This document shows, one piece after another, positions 1 through 12,745 of a stretch of DNA of 64,000 nucleotides (position 1 is its first letter; each line of letters begins with the position of its first letter). The stretch covers positions 12,274,984-12,338,983 of the forward strand of contig JABBOT010000012.1 of the NCBI GenBank assembly GCA_016165875.1, read 5' to 3'. Below the pieces are notes generated by a model. The model had not been told where the DNA came from. It saw only the letters and a list, made by a program, of their open reading frames with translations, and searched no databases. This DNA is from Acanthopleura granulata. Lineage: Eukaryota; Mollusca; Polyplacophora; Chitonida; Chitonidae. Position numbers and translations under genes: made by a program.

Positions 1-2300
1 AGTTCCTTTCTAAAAAGATCTAAGCTTTCATTTCCACACACAAATACCCCAACCAGTCAGAGTGTGGAAGAGGTTGTCTCTAACGTAAAGAAAACAAGGC
101 AGACAAACCATCGACTGATGAAAATGTTTTATTTAAAATTCCTAACTGTAATTATTCTATTAAACTCGACATTACGGAATATACGTCTTGACAAAACTTA
201 TATGACCTTATAACGTAGGCACCCTTTATTTGGAAATGTCCGGCGCGGTTAAACCATAACATGCACGTGCGAATTTTGGCAAGATGCTAACATGCAGATC
301 GTTTCTGGACCAAAGAATCCACAAGTGTGGTAATAGTGACAATAGGCGGTTGTCACTTTTATTCCACAGCTTTCTCTTCAGTTCCTTAGTATCCCGTTAT
401 CTGTTTTCCCTATCATGCCTCAAGTTAGCGAAACGCTAAGCAAGGTTCATTAACAATGAATAGAGGCGAGGTAACCCAGCTGGCGAGGCAGGGAGGTAAC
501 CCAGTGCCCTCCTTATGGCTTTCATTACTCATCTGGTCAGTCACACTAAACCAACACACGTGAATTATTTCTGCTTGTGCAGATATATGCAAATTACATC
601 AAGTAATATTTCACAGTGCTAAAATGGCATGACTTTGTCAAATATGTATATTATATAATGATGTAGTTTTACATGTTTTTTTATGGAATGTAATGTGTGT
701 ATTATAAATATGTCTCTTTTAATTGTTATGCATACTTGCAATCGTATGTCAATGATATGTTTTTGTAATTGTGTGAGATTGACAGATAGATATGATAGAA
801 TATGCCTGTTTATTTTGACGTAATAATCGTGTGACATTGTCTCCATATTGCTATATGGTGGCTGTAAGGGTGCCACTATCGGAGAGGTAAAATGATAAAC
901 AAATGACTGTTCAATTCTCAGACAGCGATAGGCCTTACACAAGGTCAAAGAAAGAAACATGAAGACGCTTGGATAAGTTCAATACATCGAAGGATGTCAG
1001 TCCTGTAAATGACGAACAGCAGAGGACGCCGACGATGGGATATATATATCCAACTCCCTGACAAGGTGCAACTTTCCAGGGCGGTCGGGTTGACAATAGC
1101 GCCCGTGATGCCGAGCTGGCGATGTATGTTTCATCCCTCGGAAATATACACAAAGTGACTTTCGGGGTGAAGTGGGATGAAATGTACGTGATCGCACAAA
1201 GAGACAATGAGCAATACAAGCTCCAAAAGCACGTCTCAAACAAAATAGCAAGTGGCGAAACACAAGCTCACAAAGGGCTACGTAGAGAAAAATTGCGTGT
1301 AAAATGACGTATGTCGAATGGAAAGACGATATCTCAAAATCCCACAAAATCCTTCAGCGTGTACGAGAGTAAATATGACTGCTTTGAAAATGGACATGAG
1401 TTAATAACTGCGCATTTACAACTTCCTCGCTGATATTTATTGACTGACGTAAAGAAAATTCTGGATGGTTTGTTCGTAAACATGTTTACAATATGGGTAC
1501 ATCATTCCAGAATGTACGCTTTATGTACAATGACACGAAACTGATAAACACAGAGGCATGGAGAACACGCGACTCAGTTCGAGTGCAGGCTAATCACGTC
1601 CTGCGAAGGAAAATGTAGGTCAGACACTGACCTGGTTAGCGCAAAAACAAATAAAAAAATATAATCCAATATCTTAAGGACGGGGTTCGTAACATAGTGA
1701 ATATATTTTTCCATTTACAGTGAACAAAATTCTTAATTCAACAGAATTATGTTTTCTTATGCTGTAAACAATGAAACTTGTTTTGCACTGCGGTGCTTCA
1801 TTTATAATCCACAAATTCCATGTTAGAATCACCATGACTGCTTGGCATTGGGTAAATTTTAGCCATGGATTTAGGCGTTAAAGTCCCTTTATCTGAAAAT
1901 GTTTGAACAATTAAAGGCATTGCTTGTGGGGATTGATTATATCTTACAGACTTTTTTCCTAATAAATCAATACTTATTGCGAACGAGATGAAGTCACGTC
2001 CAATGCATTCAGTAATAAATAAACAAATAATATGCCGGTTCTTGGAGTATTCGCTTTCGGCATCATTTCGAAAAACTAGAAAGAAGACGTATGCGTGGAA
2101 TAAAAGGTACACACTTAGCCTTTCACTGATTAGTTTCCCCGTAATAGCAAAAAACATCGATTGCATGACTGATTGGTATTGAACACAGTACTCAAGAAGT
2201 TTTCATTTATATGACGGTGATCAGGTTTATAGGTGGAGGAAACGGCAGTTGCCGGAGTAAAGCACCCAGTTTGTGTGACATATATATATGGTGTGTGAAG
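1..2300. other. non-coding sequence left of T-box gene
   Basis: No convincing coding exon was found on either strand. Open frames here are short, show no family resemblance and lack paired splice sites. The DNA is AT-rich with scattered TATA-like runs. A stretch near 2197-2260 (caagaagttttcatttatat, then a GGTGGAGGAAAC motif) resembles a decayed fragment of the main SINE of the window. The region may hold distal regulatory DNA for the T-box gene, but nothing in the sequence demonstrates that. Confidence 0.5.
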
Positions 2301-2319
2301 AGTTGTATCTGTGAAATAT

Positions 2320-2690
2320 CTTAAAATACCTATATCTTAAAATACCTTCACTGACTTTGGTGGATTTTTTCCACGAAATTGAACGCTGTCAAATGTTTCG
2401 ATTGTGTGGTGGACATTTATGGACCATATTGAACAGGAACGGTGGCTTCACACATTCTTTTTAGCTGCTAAAACGCCTCTGCTTGTTATATGTTTAAGTT
2501 CTACATTTAGTATTACAACTGTGTCTGTATTTAATGTGGAAATATAACAAGCAGAGATAGATTAACAGCTAAAAGAATAAGTGACGTCACTGTTCCTCAG
2601 CTTTTTCAATATCGTCAATAAAGCCCACCATAATTTCATGGAAATTTTTTTTTTAAAAATCAGTGAAGTTATTTTCAGAAACAGTTTTTT
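2320..2690. mobile_element. foldback element with long inverted repeats (family FB1, my label)
   Basis: The left arm (about 2320-2511) pairs with the reverse complement of the right arm (about 2540-2690). Matching blocks include TCTGCTTGTTATAT at about 2476-2490 against ATATAACAAGCAGA at about 2543-2557, ATTCTTTTTAGCTG against CAGCTAAAAGAAT, and AATACCTTCACTGA against TCAGTGAAGTTATT. The unpaired loop is only about 50 bp. No transposase frame is present, so this is a non-autonomous foldback or MITE-like element. It shares internal motifs (GTGACGTCACT, ATTGAACAGG, CTGTTATAT) with the element at 12988-13497. Confidence 0.65.
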
Positions 2691-3844
2691 TATGTTCTTT
2701 TCACTAACCACAGCTATGTTCAGATTTCCAAATCTACTGTTGACTGTTTCCGAATTCACGCCGGCAACCATTCGATTTACATGTGAGCCTTTACTTCTCG
2801 CATTAAAAATCGCCTTTGCATGAGACGGGGGGCGGGGTAATTCTCCTAGAAACTTCATTTCCATTAAAATCATTTTTACACATGTCTTCCTTTCATTGAC
2901 TTTTTTAAATTGTCTTCCCTGACATAGAATGTGTTTGGGAAGAATCACCGGCTTTAATGATTTTTTGATATAAGACAATCTGTATAATAAGAGGTCAGGA
3001 AGACGGCTTATTGCAAGTCGCTGTGGTATTTACTCTTTAATAATACACACATGTGCCAAAAACTTGCTCATATGTTCAATTCCTGTAAACATACATGTGT
3101 AATTATTTTTTACAGATGTGAAATTCTATTTTTCTTATGTGGAAATCTGTTGTGTATACATGTATTTTCAAATAAAAATTTACATAACTTTCATGTACAA
3201 AAGACTTTTATATATGTACAAAGGCTATTCACATAAACAAATAAAAACAAATAAACGTAACCTGTTGGACAAATGTACAAAAATCTCTACATTTATGGCA
3301 AATGTTGTACACATGTACCATCCCTTTCCAGATACATAGGGCCTAATTATAGAGAAAAAATGCCACAACTGCTTGCCTTACCACATTATAATCCATTATA
3401 ATCCAAGCTAAGAGCAACGAGAAGTGATATGTAAGCTGTGTTTTCACTCTACACCTGTCGGCTGCAGCTGCACCTAAATTCATTATTACTTTTGTTGTGC
3501 TTGTGACACCTCCCCCCCCCCCCAACGCCCCCACACACCTCCCCTTACAGCCCTTTCTGCTAACCCCGGTCTGGGATATCTTCCACTTATAAGCTGGCGC
3601 CACTTTCACGAAACTAAAGGTTTCGTAAACTTTCTCGTAAATCACGTCTTATCATACAGGGTGTTTGTGAATATTATTTCCAGTCATTAAACCTCAAACT
3701 ACACATGGCAAATTTCATCAACTCGTTTCAGTGTCAGGACCATAGTACATGAGTACGCGGCTTGGAGTTAAATGACATGCAGTATAAATGCCATACTACA
3801 TACTGCATGGAGTTCGTTTCATTTTCAAATCGTCCAGGTTTGGG

Positions 3845-4130
3845 GTTTGGGATTGGAGGTCGTAGATTAGTGGTTAGCGGTGTTGGCATTTCGATTGCTA
3901 GGACTCAGGAGGTGCAGGTTCAAGTCTGGTCTTGGGCAGGGAATTTGTAGATTCCCGCGATCAACCTGATTCTGGCGCCTTGGTGACAATAAGAACTTGA
4001 CCCCGCTCGTGAGGCAGTGTCCACAGTCTAACGATTCCTTGAAGTTCGCCAGTAACTTGTCAAAAAGTCTGTGGTTTATCCCGGACACTCCAGTTTCTTT
4101 CAAATGTAAAACTGTCCACCATAGTATAAA
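3845..4130 (+). mobile_element. tRNA-derived SINE (type C, my label)
   Basis: A pol III-like head starts near 3860 with a box A-like TTAGTGGTTAGCGGTGTTGG and a box B-like GGTTCAAGTCT at about 3918. The body follows (GGGAATTTGTAGATTCC, then GTGGTTTATCCCGGACACTCCAG) and it ends near TATAAATGAAAAACTC. A second, more decayed copy with the same order of motifs is at 42545-42880. Confidence 0.65.
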
Positions 4131-4147
4131 TGAAAAACTCTTGATTA

Positions 4148-4156
4148 TGGCAATAT

Positions 4157-4207
<51 letters not shown>

Positions 4208-4375
4208 TTTGATTGGTGTTTTACGCCGTACTCTAGAATATTTCATTTATAAGACGGTGGCCAGCATTATCGTGGGAGGAAACCGGGCTGGGTCCGGGGG
4301 AAACCCACGACCATCCGCAGTTAGCTGGCAGACCTTCCCTCGTACGGCCGGAGAGGAAGCCAGCATGAGCTGGGA
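4148..4375 (-). mobile_element. main-family SINE (type A) with (TTTA)n tail
   Basis: The element reads on the minus strand. A tail of about 60 bp of ATTT repeats (4151-4210) is followed by GATTGGTGTTTTACGCCGTA and the conserved core (GTGGGAGGAAACCGGGC, CCACGACCATCCGCAG, GGAAGCCAGCATGAGCTG). The pol III head is missing. It abuts a plus-strand tail fragment at 4376-4425. Confidence 0.85.
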
Positions 4376-4425
4376 ATATGGCAATAAGCAGAAATCAAAT
4401 AAATAAATAAATAAATAAATATCAA
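4376..4425 (+). mobile_element. tail fragment of a second, inverted type A SINE
   Basis: GGAATATGGCAATAAGCAG followed by AAATCAAATAAATAAATA matches the plus-strand tail of type A SINEs (GAGTACGGCGTAAAACACC, CAATCAAATAAATAAA). It sits head-to-head against the minus-strand copy just to its left, so A/T-rich tails face outward on both sides. Confidence 0.6.
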
Positions 4426-4802
4426 CCTAATATTTACACTCAATGTTCTTCTCTGCGTGTGAAATAAATTTATTCCTCATGTATCTGTTAACTTTTTAAA
4501 CAGAGATTATGTCCACAAAAGATGGAAAAAATTAAGCACGACACATACAGATGAAAGAGATGTGCATGGTATTGTTATTGATAATAAATATACATCGCAA
4601 TAAAATGAAACCAATTTTTTTTAGATTCACAACCCTTTAATCTATAAGAACAGTTCATTAACATATATAGGTAGTGGTATTTATATTTATCGATGTGAGA
4701 GTGTATTTATTGTGCCAATGAACTAACAGAAATGTGATACCCTACAACTCCAGGGGTGGGGGAGAGATTAAATGCAAGAGGCATTGAGATTTGGGACACA
4801 GG

Positions 4803-4945
4803 ATTTTTATTTAATTACTTATTTGATTGGTGTTTTACGCCCTACTCAAGAATATTTCACTTATATGGTGGAAAGAAACCGGGCAGAGCCCGGGGGAATC
4901 CCACGACCATCCGCAGGTTGATGGCAGACCTTCCCACGTAAGATG
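4803..4945 (-). mobile_element. type A SINE, 5'-truncated
   Basis: Contains TTGATTGGTGTTTTACGCCC, CTCAAGAATATTTCACTTAT and GGGGGAATCCCACGACCATC, ending at TTCCCACGTA. The tRNA-like head and the GAAGCCAGCATGAGCTG block are absent. Confidence 0.8.
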
Positions 4946-4949
4946 GACC

Positions 4950-6550
4950 CTGCGTACGGTTCAGGAGCACCTCCGACAATGGCTCCATTTGGAACTACAA
5001 GATGTTCCCATGCAACGACATGACACCATACAACCATTTATGGTTCAGACACCTTTATCTTAAAAGTGTCTACATGCGTTTATTTCCACACGTTCCTTAC
5101 ACTGATATTTGTGACCTAAATTGTACAGACATTTGGCAAAAGTGACCAAGGCATATAAGCTTACGATAATCTTGATTGGAAAAGACTGAGAATCCGGGGA
5201 ACCAATTTTACATACATTAAACAAACGTTTATTTTACATCTGTGCACAAAAGAAATACAAGTACCGGTATGTAAAACTCTTTTTCACATATTTATGTATA
5301 ATCAGAAACAAAATACCGACTGACTCGCCATATGCCACAGGCCAAAAGAAAATTAAAACAAGGGGAAGCAATAGAAATATACATTAATGAACTTGATTAG
5401 CTCTTTGTCAATAACTAACCGTGCAGACTTAATCAATATACTTACATATACCCAACCAGATCAACTGTCAGGAAGCAAAATAAGTATGGCACACATAAGC
5501 TAGACTTCTATCAGACGAAGTCCTAATTGCAAAATGGTACAACCTGCAGTTAAGCATGCCACGTAGAGCATCTACATGTGTTTATTTCTATATGAGAACA
5601 CAAAGAACCATAATACGCCACTGCAGAATGAAAGTTGAAATGTATATTTGACCATGCACTGTGCAAGTCTCTACTTAGTATGTACTAAAGAATGTCATTC
5701 TGTGCACGAAATTGCTCCAAATCAGCATAAACTCGGGGTTTTTTTTTTTTTCTTTTTTTTGTTCTGGAGCAGGTGTCAATGATGTTAACACTGCTTGGCT
5801 TTTGTGACGTTCAGCCGGAATACAGCTGATGAAACAATTCACGGGTAGTGTTTTGGCGTTAAATATGTCAGTCCAGTGTGAGTCGCGAAATCACAACTCG
5901 GTCGAGTAATACTGTAAAACAATTGCTACTGGTCAAGCAGTTTTGCGCTACCTGTTGGGTGCGATTTGACACAATGGATTATTGTAAATACGCTGTAATC
6001 CCTAGGAGTATAGACAATGGTCACTGAATACTGACGCCAAGCTTTGTTGTCATCTCGAGGCACGAGGTGTAAATTGCGTGATATGAAACAGCCTCTCCCA
6101 AGACCTTGTTAGTGGCTTGTCCCTTTCATTTCTAGTGCAGTGGGGGGCTATTTACGCCTGTGGTCTGGCTTTCCACACCTTCTCCTGGCACTGTTCATGA
6201 GCCCAGCAGGTAGCACCGATCAGTCGCACAGTTGTGACTGAGAAGCCCCTGAAGTGTCAAATTCTCGACGAATCAAGTGTCAGTTTCACTTGATCCAATG
6301 GGGCTACATGCCACGTGCTTATAAAGTAAACTCACATTTTCAATCGGAAAACGCTAGTTTACGCACACATGCTTGACGTGTAGGGGGAATACTTCAGTAT
6401 CTGAACGACCTACAAATAAGGATACTTCTCAAAGAGGTGGAATTTTTTTAGTATCGCATTTACAGCAAGAACGTCAGACGTCATCCAACCGAGAAGAGAT
6501 ATTACAAATCATGGCTTGTCAGGTACTGGATTTTATTTCATTTTGTTTTC
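4950..6550. other. intergenic DNA upstream of T-box gene
   Basis: No coding exon recognised. There is a poly-T run with one interruption at about 5739-5760. The segment ends in TTTTGTTTTCAG (6541-6552), a good splice-acceptor string just before the candidate first coding exon of the T-box gene, so a 5' UTR exon may lie upstream here. Confidence 0.4.
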
Positions 6551-6564
6551 AGCTGAATCCAATC

Positions 6565-6622
6565 ATGACCGCGGACAGCCGGGCACTTAACCCACTTCAT
6601 GCAACAGCAAACAGACAACGAG
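6565..6622 (+). CDS. candidate first coding exon of the T-box gene
   Basis: An ATG at 6565 opens a frame beginning MTADSRALNPLHATANRQR and ends with one spare base (G) before a GTGAAA donor at 6623. That spare G joins the acceptor at 8058/8059 to restore the T-box reading frame, giving ...RQR-EALDLTKSG. A pyrimidine-rich acceptor sits just before it at 6552, so this may be exon 2 after a 5' UTR exon. Support is phase compatibility and position only; the peptide resembles nothing I can name. Confidence 0.35.
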
Positions 6623-8058
6623 GTGAAAGATAACATGGGAAGAGATAGGAAAATGAACAACATTGGACAATATTCTGAGAACTACAGCTGATAGTAACCA
6701 GAAATTACCCTATGTTTTAATACAGAACATTCTTCATAGCATATGAAAATTATGAGCATTTACCAAACCCGGTTTTGGACTTGAGGTCGTGAAGCAGAGT
6801 TCCCTATTAACTTTCATGTTATTTTAACACCATGTTTTCACCATCGTGTCTCGGCGAGCAAAGCAAGTTGGCGCGATTAAAACCGCTACTCCACCCGTCT
6901 CGAATTGCAGCTTTTTATCTGTAGGCCTTGAAATAATGTAAAACTGTCAGCAATACGTGACCACTGGAATACATTATTCAGACGTTAACTTGGACATGTA
7001 CTGCACAGGCGACGTAAAAGCCAGATATTAGTCACTTGTCATATTAAAACAATTTAATTTTATAGTAACTTAAATGCGGAAATTATTTAAACGGGTACAC
7101 TGGAGAAGTTAATACATGTCTTGCCTTCAAACTTTGTTTGTGAAAAAATGTATCCAATAGGTTTCCTAAAACTTAACATTTATTGCCTGTTCACACGTGT
7201 CATTTTGCGTTCACATCTTTTCAATACAGAAAATCTTTGTTGTAAGCATTATGAAAGGACATAGAGCAGATGAGCCCACAGGTGGAACTTTCACAAAATT
7301 ATACTGATTTAGGATGAATTTATTAGCGTTATAACTGGTATCTGTAAAATAATGATTACAAGTTCGTATTATTTAGACACAAAGAATCACTACTGGAGTA
7401 CTTTAGGCCAACAAGCGTTCACTCAGGTTAATTTCTTAGAGATATGATTTTTCTCAGTAAAATTATGGTCACGTTTCTCAATATTCTTATTACGTGTTGT
7501 TAAATTCAGGTGGTATTCGTCAAGAGTCGTTGAAAAATGCCGGGTAAACATCGAGGGCATCTTAGGGATATCACTTGAGTCGAGCGCGCACATGTTGGTG
7601 TGCTCACGTGTTCTGACAGAAGTCAACCTGGTTAGAGGTCTTCTCTGTTTCAACAAGTCCTTCGAGTCCACTTGTCCTGAACAAAGGACAGTAAAAGGTG
7701 TAACCTACAAATAATGTATAATAAGACCACACAAACCTCGTGCATTGCAACACTTCTGGGTAGACCTAAAACCAATTTATAATTTTTATATGTGAACCAG
7801 GAACTGCTTTCAATTTTCACGGACCTTAAAAATACATTATTCCAGTGTGATTATTGAGCATTGTTTGCTTTGCTGGAAGGTTGTTGAGTTAGGCCATAAT
7901 CTATAATTATGTTCATATAAATATATACATGCTTACAAATATATCTATAGATATGCAGGTGTATGTGCTTTTCCTAATTGTATACGTTGATGTATTTTAA
8001 TCCACCCCTTCACGATAATTTCATAAAGTGCTGCTCATCTTTTTTTCATTGAAGACAG
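6623..8058. other. possible intron 1 of T-box gene
   Basis: About 1.4 kb of AT-rich sequence with no recognised exon. The minus-strand open frame at 7423-7671 has no family resemblance. The segment is bounded by a usable GTGAAA donor and a CATTGAAGACAG acceptor, consistent with an intron if the first exon call is right. Confidence 0.35.
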
Positions 8059-11000
8059 AAGCTCTGGATTTGACCAAATCAGGAAGCAGTTCTGAAGAGG
8101 CATCTCATACTCCCACGAAAGAAGATGTTTCAGTAAATAGAAAGAAAAAGGCAGAAGATTTGGAAGAGGAGCCTAGCAAACGACCTCGTCTAGCAGACGA
8201 CAGTCAATACAGTCACGTGATACAGTGGCTGGCGAAGAATTCTTTTGAACACAGTCCACCGAGCTTGAACTCTTCCATAGACTCAACGGATGGGGTTAAG
8301 GGAGACCCTTCCCCACAGCTGTTATCTCCCCACCCAGGTGGACTATCCTCCTTGACACCTATGCCGCTCATGCCCATGGGATATCCGGTACCACCTACAG
8401 GCCGAACACTCGAGGGGGTAACGGTTACTCTTCAAGATGGCCACCTGTGGAACGCTTTCAACAACACCGGCACAGAAATGATAATCAACAAGTCTGGAAG
8501 GTGAGTTGTTTCCCCAATTTCGTGATTTTTTATCTTTAATCCATTACTTGATTCACATGTGCACCTGTTTTTAAAAGGCATGCTTTTATTTTGGATTTAA
8601 TTATTAACATCTGTTCTGTGTTGGTGACGAGATTTGACACAATCAAGGTATTGTTTGTCAGTTAAGATTTGATTAGATGCCACCATATAGCTTTGGTGTA
8701 ATACTAACAGGTGAAATAGCTGCAGTAGGTTATCTTGTTTATAGTAACATTATAATAGAGTAGTGATTTTTAAGTGAAATGCCTTATTAGAATATTGTAT
8801 TGCCCATCTGTTTAACCAGAAATGTGATTCCCCCACAAATCGTAGTGAAAATCTGACTGTTTTGTTTCCGCAGGAGAATGTTTCCATATGTAACCATTTC
8901 AGTCCAAGGTTTGCTCCCGAATGAGTTGTACAGTTTTTACCTTGAAGTCGTACAAGTTGACGACAATTGCTATAAATATGTCAATAAACAATGGGCTCCA
9001 GTGGGCGTGACTGAAACTATAACAACGAACCCACCTGTCATTCACGTTGACTCGCCAAAGCCTGGCTCCTTCTGGATGAAAGGAAACATCAATTTTGCTT
9101 CGGTGAAATTAACAAACACAGCTGATAGGACCTCAAATAAGGTAACTTGAGCCATTTTAATGCTTAATATTAAAAATCTCAATATTTTTAAAGATGTTCC
9201 AAATTTCTAGTGATTTGTGGACATTCATTTCCATGGTTGTCCCAGCATGCATCACCAGGCAAATTGCAAGAGGAATCTGAATTCTACAGTTATGTCTACA
9301 GTGTTATACTTTTGAGGTTTTTTTTCTTCTTTCTTTCTTTTAAAGGCAGTTCATTTATTACTCCGCCTTCCAAAATAATGTTTGCCAAGCACAGATTTTT
9401 TGTACAGTTTATAGGCCAATCAAGAAATAAAGCACTTGGCTGTCTTTAGGTTTCTTTTGTCAACTTTTTAAGATTCTCAATACAGGATGCGAAACAAATG
9501 ATCAGACATTTGACATTACCGTAAACCCGGTAATCAGGTCTAGCTCAAGTATTACAGTAAATGACCAACATTTTCGCCCATGACTAAGTTGTACATTTCC
9601 CATCATTCTGGGAGCTTTATTGATACTAGACAGGTATTTTGAAGTTTGGTTGGAAGGTAGTTGTTATCCTACTGGGAAAAGTTCCAAGGCAAAATATGAT
9701 TTACGACATTTATTTTCCCGTAGAAATGCACTTTTGAAGGAGTGGAGTAACGGGGTGTCGGGACATTTAGCGCAGTTGAGTTTTACCATTAATGCAGCAC
9801 GCACTTGAAGTTAGCTACATGTACTAAGTAGTGTATAAATTATATTACTTGTTATTTTCAGATATTTCTTCGCTCGATGCAGAAATACATGACGCGCATC
9901 CACATCGTGAAGGGCAGCGCTGGCGTTGAAGACGTCACGACGTGCCCGACGCACATCTTCAACCTGCCCGAGACATCATTCATGGCCGTGACGGCCTACA
10001 AGAACAAAGCCGTAACCGTCATGAAAATCATGAACAACCCTTTCGCCAAACCTTACAGGGAATCTTCGTCGTAAGTTCAGTTCTTTTCCGGAGAAAACAC
10101 ACGTACAAGACTAATTCAATCAACAATATCATTCATTTTGAACAATGAATTCAATTTCTTTGCAAACCTTCCCAGTTTTGGACCAAACTGTTACCCAAGT
10201 AATGACAACAGACACCTATACTAAGCCAGAGAGCAGTGAAATGAGTATGATACAGTGTAAGTCCTTATACTCCAAGATTGTCAAAGTTTGAATTTTCTGA
10301 ACTATTTCAAAGCGGTGCATATCCGTCGTACTCGGTATATAATAATCAATAATATTTATTAGTCAAATTTGCACACACCATAATTGGACAAGTCAAAACC
10401 GGTATACTCTTTCTGATTTTAATCCGTGCTCAAACGAAACCTGGTTATATTCAGGCAGGGCTGCAACTCAGTGGCAGCTGTCTTTTGTTCCCTATATTCA
10501 CACCTGTTCGGCTGCCATATGGGACAATAAGGCGGCTAATTAGGGAGCGATTTTCATGTAATGGACATTTTATTAGCAGGCCACAGCTGGTGTCTGGCGG
10601 CACTGTCAGACACACTGAACTGCCAGCAAACGCGTCCACGTTTTACTAATCATTCTGTACAAGAACGAAAAGAGCAAGTAGACCTTTGTTGGTTGGCCAC
10701 GCAACAGATAATATACAAATGGCCAAACATATACAATGCATTACAATATATGTTTTAAGCTGGTTGATATCTGTCACCAATTGGGCCAAATGTAACTCTC
10801 TGGCCTTGCTTTTTTTTTTTTTTTTTTTTGTGGCCAAGGACTGTGCACATCATCATGTATTAAGACGCTCGTTGGCTTAGAACGTTTTCATAACAGAACA
10901 AATTGCAATTACGTTGCTCACAAAACAGTCGCAAATGTCATTTAGTCAGTTATATGTGTCCGATGTGTAAAATCAAAGTCTGCAGAAGTCATCCGCGAAT

Positions 11001-11633
11001 ATTGCGTTCCTTTTGTTTCACAGAGAGGCGCCACCACGAGCAAGATGTCTCAGAAAGCTCTTCAACGCACAAAACGCAGGTTAGTAAATGTAATTTCATA
11101 AAAAAAGGCCTTTGATTAGAAATGTTATATGCAATATTTTGATCGCTCCTTGTTGTGAAGGAAAAGACCAATCTCAGTTTTGAAGCAGAATTCATTTGGT
11201 CTGGAACGTAGCAAAAAGCCAATAACACGTGCATACAACCGATGGATTAACGTATATCATTTCAGAGTTACTGAATGTACATGTACATGTATATGTACAG
11301 GTGGCTATGTATCTGAACGTTTTCAGTCTAATATGTTAGCGTTTTCAATGTGTACAAGATGTCAAGTAAAACGATACATATGTTGTGTCTGTTACAGAAG
11401 ACAAGAAGGAGGCCACTGAATCCAAACCCCACCCTGCCCCGATTTCAGCAGCAGCGCCGTCCCCCATGGCACAGGGCCCGTTAATGTGGTACCCTCCACC
11501 TCCTTTTCCATTCCAACATTCCTCGCCGTCGCCATTTTACTTCCCTCCCTCGCCGATGATCACACCTTACAACCCTTACTTAAGGCCCTTTGACGCCACC
11601 CAAGTGAGGCTACCTATCCGTCTATCCTTATGA
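8059..11633 (+). CDS. divergent T-box transcription factor, 5 supported exons
   Basis: Nuclear DNA-binding regulator. Exons: 8059-8500 (the acceptor could instead give 8055), 8874-9141, 9862-10070, 11024-11079 and 11398-11633 (TGA). All join in phase; with the candidate first exon the protein is about 422 aa. The N-terminus has LDLTKSG and a basic NRKKKAED...SKRPRL stretch that could be a nuclear localisation signal. The T-box runs from TLEGVTVTLQDGHLW through GTEMIINKSGRRMFP, the YKYVNKQW block and HVDSPKPGSFWMKG to PETSFMAVTAYKNKAVTV and NPFAKPY. The tail is proline-rich (MWYPPPPFPFQHSSPSPFYF). The YSF and KYVN.QW positions recall Brachyury. Several usually fixed residues differ, for example MQKYMTRIHIV where HKYxPRxHIV is typical, so the subfamily is left open. 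The 56-nt exon at 11024 is placed by phase: skipping it brings a stop in the last exon. Confidence 0.92.
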
Positions 11634-12484
11634 GGCCCGAAAACGGAAGATATTTATTGTGCCACCATCTTGTGCCCTGAGTTATCAGCCTTTAGAAGTA
11701 ACGGCGGTAATCGAGATCTGATTTAAGATAATATTTCCTAACGGACAGGAATATACACATTGACTCGTCGTGTTGTGTTTTAAAGTTAAATATATAGCAC
11801 GAGGTAGCTTTAAGACGTATGGGTTTGGAAAGAAAAGACATCTAGCAGTTGTGTTGATAAAAGAAGTTGAGCGTAAACTATATTTAATAGGGGCGTAGCC
11901 AACGAGTCAGTCTAATAATTATTTATATTTTCTAAACGCAAGTTTCTAGTCAGTGTTTCTCTCCGTCCATACGCAAGCATACAACTGTGTTGTAAAACAA
12001 TTATATATAGTGCTACCAAATGTATCTTGTTTTCTCTCGCGATTTTAAGATCACCTTTTTGTTGCCAATTTTTCGTGTATAATTTAATCCATGGTTTTAA
12101 TTTTATGTTTCATCCTCAACAGGTTGCCATACAAATGTAAATATTCATTTAATATTTCCATATACAGAGATACATATATATATGCTTATATAAACGTGTT
12201 CCTGCTTTGGATAGGTTTTTATCCACTATATACATAATCTCCACAGATTGTTAACTATCTCGCTATTTAAGACTTCATTATATATTCATGTATTTGTCAG
12301 ATTTGTATAATGACCCCAGCAAATTGTGAGTGTTGTGTGAAAGCCACTTTATATATATATATAAATATATTCTTTACATACTTGCCTATATATATACACC
12401 CTTGCTATTAACACGCAATGTCATGTGATCATCACGCCATGCTCTTCACGACACGCGGACAGGGTTATCCCATCTGCAGTGTTA

Positions 12485-12490
12485 AATAAA
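12485..12490 (+). promoter_or_regulatory. candidate polyadenylation signal of T-box gene
   Basis: AATAAA about 850 bp after the T-box stop codon. The intervening sequence (11634-12484) is AT-rich and frame-poor, as expected for a 3' UTR. Other A/T-rich hexamers occur nearby, so the true site is uncertain. Confidence 0.45.
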
Positions 12491-12589
12491 TGTACATAAA
12501 GAACTATACATATAAGTATTTTCGTTGTTGTTGTATTTCTGGAGGTTTTTGTTTGTCCGTTTAAGCAAGAGATTCCACCACTATAGCTC

Positions 12590-12745
12590 AGACTGCCTTC
12601 CTACCCGGTCGTATTGGCACATGGGGAAGCCCACCAGCAACCTTGGATGGTCGTTGGTTCCCCTGGTTAAAGCTGGCCGCGATCATATAAGTGAAATACC
12701 CTTGAATATGGCTAAACAAATAACGAAAAATAAAATAAAATAGAA
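12590..12745 (+). mobile_element. type A SINE, plus strand, decayed
   Basis: Reads CCCACCAGCAACCTTGGATG, then CTGGCCGCGATCATATAAGT, GAAATACCCTTGAATATGGC, and ends in an A-rich AAATAAAATAAAATAG tail. It has the same block order as the full plus-strand copy at 39480-39725. Confidence 0.7.

Noticed and set aside
997..1347. Minus-strand open frame of 116 codons
   Set aside because: No recognisable domain, composition like translated non-coding DNA, and no supporting splice structure.
2562..2978. Minus-strand open frame of 138 codons
   Set aside because: It overlaps the right arm of a foldback element and has no family resemblance.
3343..3645. Minus-strand frame with a Gly-rich run
   Set aside because: The glycines come from a poly-C run (GGGG on the minus strand); nothing else supports coding.
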